From Dickeya fangzhongdai (GTDB taxonomy: Bacteria; Pseudomonadota; Gammaproteobacteria; Enterobacterales; Enterobacteriaceae): 64,000 nucleotides of DNA. Each line of letters begins with the position of its first letter. Position 1 is the first letter of the stretch. Made by a program: the position numbers and the translations under genes. A model generated the notes under the pieces. That model made no database searches. It was not told where the DNA came from and saw nothing but the letters and a program-made list of their open reading frames with translations. Location of the stretch: assembly GCF_002812485.1 (NCBI RefSeq), contig NZ_CP025003.1, positions 4,588,001-4,652,000 on the forward strand, given 5' to 3'. Below are positions 58,380-64,000 of the stretch, piece after piece.

Positions 58380-59405
58380 CAAAATCGGGCTGAAAATCAG
58401 GGTGGAGAACAGGCGCAACGTCTGCATGGCGATAACGAACGCGATATCCACCCGGCTGCCGGCGGCGATAATAGCGATGGAGTCCAGCCCGCCGGGGCTG
58501 GTCGCCAGATAGGCGGTCAGGATATCCACCGACAACAAATGCGTTATCATCAGCGCCATTCCGCCGCACAGCAACATCAGCGTGACAATCGACATCATCA
58601 TTTTCGGCAGGGTGCGCAGCGCCAGCAGAAAAACGGGGCGGGTAAACGACAGGCCGACGCTCCAGCCAATCAGGGCATAGGCTAGCGCCAGCAGCCATTC
58701 CGGCGTCTGTAACGCCAGCGTACCGGTGGAATGCAGCATGGAACCGATGATCATCGGCCCCAGCAATTGGCCGGAAGGAATGCGCAGCCGCCGCCCAATC
58801 CAGGCGCCGCTAAACGCCACCGCCAGCGTGGCCGGGAAACGCCAGTCCAGCGAGGGGAACCAGACCAGCAGCGCGCTATTGGCTTGTGCGCCTTGTCCAA
58901 GACTGGCGCGCGCCACAAACGCCGCCGCCGCGGTCACCATCAGCACCCGCAGGTACTGCATGAACGCCACCAGCCGCACATCGGCGCCGAAATCCCCCGC
59001 CATCGCCACCATCGCCGACGCGCCGCCCGGAGAGGCGCCCCAGGTGCCGGTCGTGCCCGGCAGCTCGCTGTAGCGCATCAGCAACCAGCCCGACAGCCCG
59101 CTGGCAACCAGCGTCGACAATAGGATAAACAGTACCAGCGGCCACTCTTTTACCAGCGGCGTCAGAATGGACAGGGAGAGACTTTGCGCCACCAGACAGC
59201 CCAGCACGGCATTACTGGCGAAAAACAGCGGACGGGGAATACGGATAGTGGCGCCGTTCAGACCCATCACCACCCCTACCAACATCGGCCCCAGCAGCAG
59301 CGCCGCCGGAACATGGTAAATCTGCAGACCAAAACCCAACACCAACGAAACCGCCAGCAGCATGAACCATTGTGTCGACGCGGGAAACCTCTCCATGCAC
59401 AGCAC
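58338..59405 (-). CDS. AbrB-family membrane protein (duplicated AbrB domain)
   Basis: 355 residues, two repeats of the AbrB/GtgA-like membrane domain, each with an inverted-repeat helix group. Repeat motifs are LLLGPMLVGVVMGL / GASPGGASAMVAMAGDFGADVRLVAFMQYLRVL and LLGPMIIGSMLHS / ATSPGGLDSIAIIAAGSRVDIAFVIAMQTLRL (20-residue core cited only in part). Similar proteins are called ammonia monooxygenase-like; transport role unproven. Not present here in E. coli, where yigF-yigG occupy this gap. Likely starts at ATG 59396 or 59405. Confidence 0.82.
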   Translation of the reverse strand: MLCMERFPASTQWFMLLAVSLVLGFGLQIYHVPAALLLGPMLVGVVMGLNGATIRIPRPLFFASNAVLGCLVAQSLSLSILTPLVKEWPLVLFILLSTLVASGLSGWLLMRYSELPGTTGTWGASPGGASAMVAMAGDFGADVRLVAFMQYLRVLMVTAAAAFVARASLGQGAQANSALLVWFPSLDWRFPATLAVAFSGAWIGRRLRIPSGQLLGPMIIGSMLHSTGTLALQTPEWLLALAYALIGWSVGLSFTRPVFLLALRTLPKMMMSIVTLMLLCGGMALMITHLLSVDILTAYLATSPGGLDSIAIIAAGSRVDIAFVIAMQTLRLFSTLIFSPILSRYISRHAVAGAA

Positions 59406-59572
59406 CTGTTACAACATCAAAGCAGAGAGGCGATTCTACCCCGGAAGCCCGTCAGACGGGCATCTATCCGTGCGAAATCTGTCCGTTATCAACAATTGTC
59501 GGAGGAAATCGGGCCAGGGACTCGTCGGCCTTGCGGGCAACGAGTCGCCTGTCGGAGAAAAGGGCGTTGGCG

Positions 59573-60523
59573 TTACAGCCAGTTGCGGCGTTTGAAATAC
59601 AGGTACGGGGCCAGACCGGCCAGCAGCATCAACAGCATCGCGCCCGGATAGCCATAGGCCCATTTCAGTTCCGGCATGAATTCGAAGTTCATGCCATAGC
59701 TGGACGCCACCAGCGTCGGCGGCAGGAATACCACTGATACCACCGAGAAGATTTTGATAATGCGGTTCTGCTCGATGTTGATGAAACCCATCGCCGCCTG
59801 CATCAGGAAGTTGACCTTCTGGAACAGCGATTCATTGTGCGGCAACAGGGATTCGATGTCGCGCAGGATCTCGCGCGCCTGTTCCAACTGACTGCTCGGC
59901 AACCGGGCGCGGCGCACCAGGAAGTTGAGCGCGCGCTGGGTATCCATCAGACACAGCCGTACTTTCCAGCCGATATCTTCCTGCTCCGCCAGCGTCGATA
60001 GCGCGTCGTCATATTCGTCGCCCTGACGGCCGTCCATGATCACCCGGCTTAAGGATTCCAAATCGCTGTAGATGTTTTCGATTTCGTCCGCCAGCTGCTC
60101 GATTTTGGTTTCAAACAGATCGAGCAGCAGTTCGTAGGCGTTGCCGTCGACCAGCGTCTGAGCGCGGGCGCGCATGCGGTAAAGACGGAAAGCCGGCAGT
60201 TCGCGTTCGCGCAGCGTATACAAACGGCCATCGCGAATGGTGAACGCCACCGTGGAGTTGCCGGCGTGGTCGTCCGCGTCTTCATAAAAGAAAAAGGAGT
60301 GAATGTGCAGGCCGTCTTCATCTTCGAAAAAACGGGCCGATGCCTCAATGTCTTCCAGTTCCGGTCGGGTCGCCAGGCTTTGCCCCAGCTGATTCTGCAC
60401 CAAATCTCGCTCTTCGACGTCCGGCTCGACCAAATCCACCCATAGCGAGGTGGTCAGGTCGTTGCTTTCATCCAGTTCCAGGCGAGTTAAACGGCAGTTA
60501 TCGAGTTTGAATGCGCTCAGCAT
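59573..60523 (-). CDS. corA: CorA, magnesium/cobalt channel
   Basis: 316 residues from ATG 60523; 17 in-frame codons upstream are not conserved. A soluble N-terminal alpha/beta funnel, long helix with [20 protein letters not shown], and two C-terminal membrane helices with the selectivity motif YGMNFEFMP. Pentameric inner-membrane Mg2+ channel. The upstream leader holds an 18-codon ORF and a hairpin, as in Salmonella where CorL and Rho control elongation into corA in response to Mg2+. Confidence 0.96.
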   Translation of the reverse strand: MLSAFKLDNCRLTRLELDESNDLTTSLWVDLVEPDVEERDLVQNQLGQSLATRPELEDIEASARFFEDEDGLHIHSFFFYEDADDHAGNSTVAFTIRDGRLYTLRERELPAFRLYRMRARAQTLVDGNAYELLLDLFETKIEQLADEIENIYSDLESLSRVIMDGRQGDEYDDALSTLAEQEDIGWKVRLCLMDTQRALNFLVRRARLPSSQLEQAREILRDIESLLPHNESLFQKVNFLMQAAMGFINIEQNRIIKIFSVVSVVFLPPTLVASSYGMNFEFMPELKWAYGYPGAMLLMLLAGLAPYLYFKRRNWL

Positions 60524-60659
60524 AAGCCATGCTCCCAAAATGTAACAAAGAGGGACAAAACGCGATTGAAACACAGAAACAGGGTGGAAAAGTCACCATC
60601 AGGTTTCAGGCCGTGAGACGGTGCTGACTCGATGCGACAAACAATATCGCTGACAACCG

Positions 60660-60692
60660 CTAAGGCTATCAGCTCAGGGAAGATAGCCTTAG
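60660..60692 (-). promoter_or_regulatory. corA leader hairpin overlapping the corL stop
   Basis: CTAAGGCTATC/GATAGCCTTAG (60660-60670 with 60682-60692), perfect 11-bp stem with an 11-base loop. The upstream arm in the transcript includes the TAA stop of the leader ORF, so a ribosome at the stop would prevent its folding. Confidence 0.7.
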
Positions 60693-60745
60693 AAGTGGTA
60701 CCTAATCAGTAGGTTATTGAGCCAGTATCGACTGGGTGTGTCCAA
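60689..60745 (-). CDS. corL: CorL-like leader peptide
   Basis: 18 codons, read M-D-T-P-S-R-Y-W-L-N-N-L-L-I-R-Y-H-F, starting at TTG 60745 with GGAGGA eight bases upstream. Too short for standard gene finding. It stands 166 bases before corA on the same strand. In Salmonella a 17-codon corL ORF in the corA leader couples its own translation to Rho-dependent termination. The position, strong ribosome site and adjoining hairpin support the same role; the peptide sequence was not compared with CorL. Confidence 0.65.
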   Translation of the reverse strand: MDTPSRYWLNNLLIRYHF

Positions 60746-60892
60746 GGCGTGGGTCCTCCGGGAATAATGATGGGCGCATGTTACGCCGAGATGAAAAAGG
60801 CTGTCAACATACAAACAGATGATTAGTCTGTGTCCAACCGTAACATCCAGTGAACTCAGACTGAACACCGCTCCCATCACGGCATGAACGCG

Positions 60893-63055
60893 TTATACCG
60901 TATCCAAACGGGCATACGCGGCCACCAGCCATTTGATGCCCTGACCGGCAAACGCCACCTGGATCCGGCAGTGATCGCCGCTGCCTTCCACATTAACAAT
61001 GGTGCCTTCGCCGAATTTGGCGTGGCGCACCCGTTGCCCCAGCTTATAACCGCTATCGCTCTGGCTTATTGGCGTCCCCAGCCGCTGATGATTGACCGGG
61101 CGCGAGACGCTGGCGCGCAGCCGTACCTCTTCCACGCACTCCGGCGGCAGTTCGCCGATAAAACGCGACGGACGGTGATAGGTTTCCTTGCCGTACAGAC
61201 GGCGGCTTTCGGCGTAGGTCAGCGTCAGTTTCTGCATGGCGCGCGTCACGCCAACGTAGGCCAGCCGGCGTTCTTCTTCCAGACGGCCGCCTTCATCCAG
61301 CGACATCTGGCTGGGGAACATCCCCTCTTCCATGCCGACGACGAATACCTGCGGGAACTCCAGCCCTTTGGCGGAGTGTAGCGTCATCAATTGCACCGCG
61401 TCCTGATAGGCGTCCGCCTGCCCTTCGCCGGCTTCCAGCGCGGCATGAGACAAAAACGCCTGCAGCGGCAGCAAGTCCTGATCTTCGTCCTGATAGCTGA
61501 ACTGGCGGGTCGCCGTCACCAGTTCTTCCAGGTTTTCCACCCGCGCCTGACCCTTCTCGCCTTTTTCCTGCTCGTACATGCTCCACAACCCGGAATCGCG
61601 GATCACCCGGTCAGTCTGCACATGCAGCGGTAAATCGGCGGTATCGCTGGCGAGCGCATCCACCAGTTCCAGAAAACGTTGCAGCGCGGCGGCGGCGCGC
61701 CCGGCCAGCACTTTTTCCTGCAACAACGCGCGCGTGGCCTGCCACAGCGTCAACTGGCGGTCGCGCGCCGTCTGGCGCACCACGTCCAGCGTGCGATCGC
61801 CGATGCCGCGCGTCGGCGTATTGACCACACGCTCAAAGGCGGCGTCATCGTTGCGGTTGGTCATCAACCGCAGATAAGACAGCGCATCCTTGATTTCCTG
61901 TCGTTCGAAGAAGCGCATGCCGCCATAAATCCGGTACGGCAGGCTTTGCTGCAACAACGCTTCTTCCAGTACGCGCGACTGGGCGTTGCTGCGATAAAGA
62001 ATGGCGCATTCGCTGAGCGCGCCGCCCGCTTCCTGCCACACCTTGATGCGGCTGACCACAAACCGCGCTTCGTCCAGTTCGTTAAAGGCGCAATACAGCG
62101 AAATCGGTTCGCCCTCGATGCCATCGGTCCACAGGTTCTTGCCCAGCCGGTCGCCGTTGTGGGCAATCAGCGCGTTGGCGGCATTGAGGATGTTGGCGGT
62201 GGAACGGTAATTCTGCTCCAGACGGATGGTGGCTACGTCGCTGAAATCGCGCAGGAAGTGCTGGATGTTCTCCACCTGCGCCCCGCGCCAGCCGTAGATC
62301 GACTGGTCATCGTCGCCGACGATCATCACTTTGGCGCTGTCGCCGGCCAGCAGGCGAATCCAGGCGTACTGGATACGGTTGGTATCCTGAAACTCGTCCA
62401 CCAGAATGTTGTTAAAACGGTCGCGGTAATGCTGCAGGATATGCGGTTTGTTGAGCCACAATTCGTGGGCGCGCAGCAGCAATTCGGCGAAATCCACCAG
62501 CCCGGCGCGATCGCACGCTTCCTGATAAGCCTGATAGATGCGCAGCCAGGTCTGCTCCACCGGATTGCCGTAGCTGTCGATGTGCTGCGGCCGCAGCCCT
62601 TCGTCTTTCTTGCCGTTGATGTACCACATCGCCTGACGGGGCGGCCACTGCTTCTCATCCAGATTCAGCGCCTTGATCAGACGTTTGAGCAGCCGCAACT
62701 GATCTTCGCTGTCCAGAATCTGGAAATCCTGCGGCAAGCCGGCATCCAGATGGTGCGCGCGCAGCAGTCGATGCGCCAGTCCGTGGAACGTGCCGATCCA
62801 CATCCCGCCCTGACTGGTGCCGAGCAGTTGATCGATACGGTGGCGCATTTCCGCCGCCGCCTTGTTGGTGAAGGTCACCGCCATGATCGAATAAGGCGAA
62901 CAGTTTTCCACCGTCAGCAACCAGGCGATGCGATGAACCAGCACGCGGGTTTTGCCACTGCCTGCGCCAGCCAGTACCAGCATGTTGCTGCGCGCCGCCG
63001 CCACGGCGTCACGCTGTTTATCATTCAGACTGTCGAGCAGGTCAGATACGTCCAT
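60893..63055 (-). CDS. uvrD: UvrD, DNA helicase II
   Basis: 720 residues, full length. Superfamily 1A: LAGAGSGKTRVLVHRIAWL (Walker A), VDEFQDTNRIQ (Walker B), GDDDQSIYGWRGA, LEQNYRSTANIL, LMTLHSAKGLEFPQVFVVGMEEG and VGVTRA. C-terminal Tudor-like tail GQRVRHAKFGEGTIVNVEG. It unwinds nicked DNA in nucleotide excision and mismatch repair and removes RecA. LexA-type SOS box was not recognised near the start. Confidence 0.97.
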   Translation of the reverse strand: MDVSDLLDSLNDKQRDAVAAARSNMLVLAGAGSGKTRVLVHRIAWLLTVENCSPYSIMAVTFTNKAAAEMRHRIDQLLGTSQGGMWIGTFHGLAHRLLRAHHLDAGLPQDFQILDSEDQLRLLKRLIKALNLDEKQWPPRQAMWYINGKKDEGLRPQHIDSYGNPVEQTWLRIYQAYQEACDRAGLVDFAELLLRAHELWLNKPHILQHYRDRFNNILVDEFQDTNRIQYAWIRLLAGDSAKVMIVGDDDQSIYGWRGAQVENIQHFLRDFSDVATIRLEQNYRSTANILNAANALIAHNGDRLGKNLWTDGIEGEPISLYCAFNELDEARFVVSRIKVWQEAGGALSECAILYRSNAQSRVLEEALLQQSLPYRIYGGMRFFERQEIKDALSYLRLMTNRNDDAAFERVVNTPTRGIGDRTLDVVRQTARDRQLTLWQATRALLQEKVLAGRAAAALQRFLELVDALASDTADLPLHVQTDRVIRDSGLWSMYEQEKGEKGQARVENLEELVTATRQFSYQDEDQDLLPLQAFLSHAALEAGEGQADAYQDAVQLMTLHSAKGLEFPQVFVVGMEEGMFPSQMSLDEGGRLEEERRLAYVGVTRAMQKLTLTYAESRRLYGKETYHRPSRFIGELPPECVEEVRLRASVSRPVNHQRLGTPISQSDSGYKLGQRVRHAKFGEGTIVNVEGSGDHCRIQVAFAGQGIKWLVAAYARLDTV

Positions 63056-63141
63056 AGGCGTCGGTTATCCGTCAAAGAGGAACCCGGCCTCCGGATCGGA
63101 GACAAATTCCACTGGTTATCTATACAGTAAAAATAGCAGAA

Positions 63142-63858
63142 TTATAGCAACGTGGTGAGCGATGCCAAGCTGAAAATTTCCACATGCGGCAGCAGCCGGG
63201 AATCGTGAATCTGCATCAGGTTGCCGTCACGCAGATTAATCCAGCAGGATTGTACGCCGCTGCGAATGGCGCCGGCCACGTCGGTGGTCAGATCATCCCC
63301 CACATGCAGCAGGTTATGCAACGGTAAATTCAGCCGTTCGGCGGCCCGTTGATACATATCATGCCAGGGCTTTGAGCGGCCATCCGGACCGGCGCGCAAA
63401 ATAAACCGGAAATAATCGCCAAGACCGCAGGCGTGCGGATCGGCATTGCCGTTGGTGATCGCCACCAGCGGCCAGCGTTGCCCCAGCGCGCGCAATGTAT
63501 CGTGGGTTTCCTGCGGCACGGCGATACGGCTGCGCCAGCGGGCGAATTCCGCCATCACTGCGTCCGCGCCGGCGGCCGCCTCGTCCGGCGACATCCCCAC
63601 CCGGGTCATCGCCAGATGTACGGAACGCCAACGCCAGTGCGTGACGTCGTGATAAACCTCCGGCTCCTGCGCCAGCAGTTCCTGCCGTAGCTGACGCAAT
63701 CCTTCGCTGGTAAACGCCCGCAACCCAGGGTGATAGTTCTGCAAAAACCGCAACGACTCCAGCTCCGTTCGCCGGATAACCTCATAGTTGTCGTACAGGG
63801 TATCGTCCAAATCGAACGTGATGGCCTCAATCCGACCAAGCGGGCGATAAAAATACAT
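63142..63858 (-). CDS. yigB: YigB, HAD phosphatase (flavin pathway)
   Basis: 238 residues. HAD motifs [12 protein letters not shown] (I), [11 protein letters not shown] (II) and [16 protein letters not shown] (IV), with a helical C1 cap. E. coli YigB dephosphorylates 5-amino-6-(5-phospho-D-ribitylamino)uracil in riboflavin synthesis and FMN. The ATG overlaps the xerC stop by one base (TGATG), indicating coupled translation in the dapF-yigA-xerC-yigB type operon. Confidence 0.94.
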   Translation of the reverse strand: MYFYRPLGRIEAITFDLDDTLYDNYEVIRRTELESLRFLQNYHPGLRAFTSEGLRQLRQELLAQEPEVYHDVTHWRWRSVHLAMTRVGMSPDEAAAGADAVMAEFARWRSRIAVPQETHDTLRALGQRWPLVAITNGNADPHACGLGDYFRFILRAGPDGRSKPWHDMYQRAAERLNLPLHNLLHVGDDLTTDVAGAIRSGVQSCWINLRDGNLMQIHDSRLLPHVEIFSLASLTTLL

Positions 63859-64000
63859 CAGGATTTACCTCGTCTGGCGCGTGGGTGCGCGGCATCGTAC
63901 ACCGATGCCAGATGTTGAAAGTCCAGGTGGGTATAGATCTGGGTGGTGGAGAGGTTAGCATGGCCCAGCAGTTCCTGCACCGCGCGCAGGTCGCCGCTGG
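63858..64000 (-). CDS. xerC: XerC, tyrosine recombinase, 3' end only
   Basis: The last 47 codons of the gene; the rest lies beyond the window. It reads [20 protein letters not shown] then [19 protein letters not shown], with the catalytic tyrosine in the TQIYTHLD box. XerC with XerD resolves chromosome dimers at dif. Confidence 0.95.
   Translation of the reverse strand, partial: SGDLRAVQELLGHANLSTTQIYTHLDFQHLASVYDAAHPRARRGKS

Noticed and set aside
61679..63130. 483-codon plus-strand frame across uvrD
   Set aside because: Shadow of the UvrD gene, no motif or ribosome site.
1..64000. CRISPR array, tRNA, rRNA or prophage genes
   Set aside because: No regularly spaced repeats, no tRNA cloverleaf motif or rRNA sequence, and no phage structural genes were recognised.

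Overview
The window reads as chromosomal DNA of an enteric gammaproteobacterium of the soft-rot type, most likely Dickeya or a close relative in the Pectobacteriaceae. The reasons are dense, GC-rich genes whose proteins look like close orthologues of E. coli proteins, an unmistakable RyhB small RNA, and two long stretches in E. coli-like order: the bioH-gntX-nfuA / mal / glp / glg / asd / gnt / pirin-ryhB block, and the yigL-pldB-rhtB-rhtC-recQ-pldA-yigI-rarD-corA-uvrD-yigB-xerC block. The genus is an inference; no 16S or marker gene is present.

Layout. 1-1.2 kb: tail of a two-domain (PlsC-like plus GNAT) acyltransferase. 1.4-6.7 kb: tex, a lone PD-(D/E)XK nuclease-like gene where E. coli has feoABC, bioH, gntX, nfuA. 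6.9-13.3 kb (minus): glpG-glpR-malP-malQ, with no malT. 13.4-17.7 kb (plus): a sugar-acid catabolic cassette (DeoR HTH-ribokinase fusion, DapA-family aldolase, YhcH-family protein, MFS porter) under a perfect CRP site; it separates glpG from glpE. 17.7-19.9 kb: glpE and divergent glpD. 20-21.6 kb: an IS110-family element with a strongly folded upstream end that is a candidate bridge RNA, beside an array of hairpins. 21.6-31 kb (minus): complete glycogen operon glgB-X-C-A-P. 31.4-36.4 kb: orphan btsS, a CspA-family gene, nikR, asd, yhgN. 36.5-39.6 kb: gluconate module gntT / gntK / gntR around a 30-bp perfect palindrome and a perfect CRP site. 39.6-42 kb: an AT-rich island with an unrecognised gene, a pirin, and ryhB with its Fur box. 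42.2-49.2 kb: anaerobic glycerol-3-phosphate genes glpABC divergent from glpTQ. 49.2-64 kb: the yigL to xerC block, interrupted by a tetR/HPP pair with two identical-type operators, and containing a CorL-like leader ORF in front of corA.

How it works together. Much of the window is carbon storage and uptake: maltodextrin breakdown (malPQ), glycogen synthesis and breakdown (glg), aerobic and anaerobic glycerol-3-phosphate oxidation with import and phosphodiester hydrolysis (glpD, glpABC, glpT, glpQ), gluconate uptake and phosphorylation, and an uncharacterised sugar-acid route. CRP-like sites stand in front of the cassette, glpD, gntT/gntK and glpABC/glpTQ, so catabolite control is the shared theme. 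The best candidates for new biology are the IS110 bridge-RNA region, the HTH-kinase fusion with an internal start, the corA leader and the lone nuclease-like gene.
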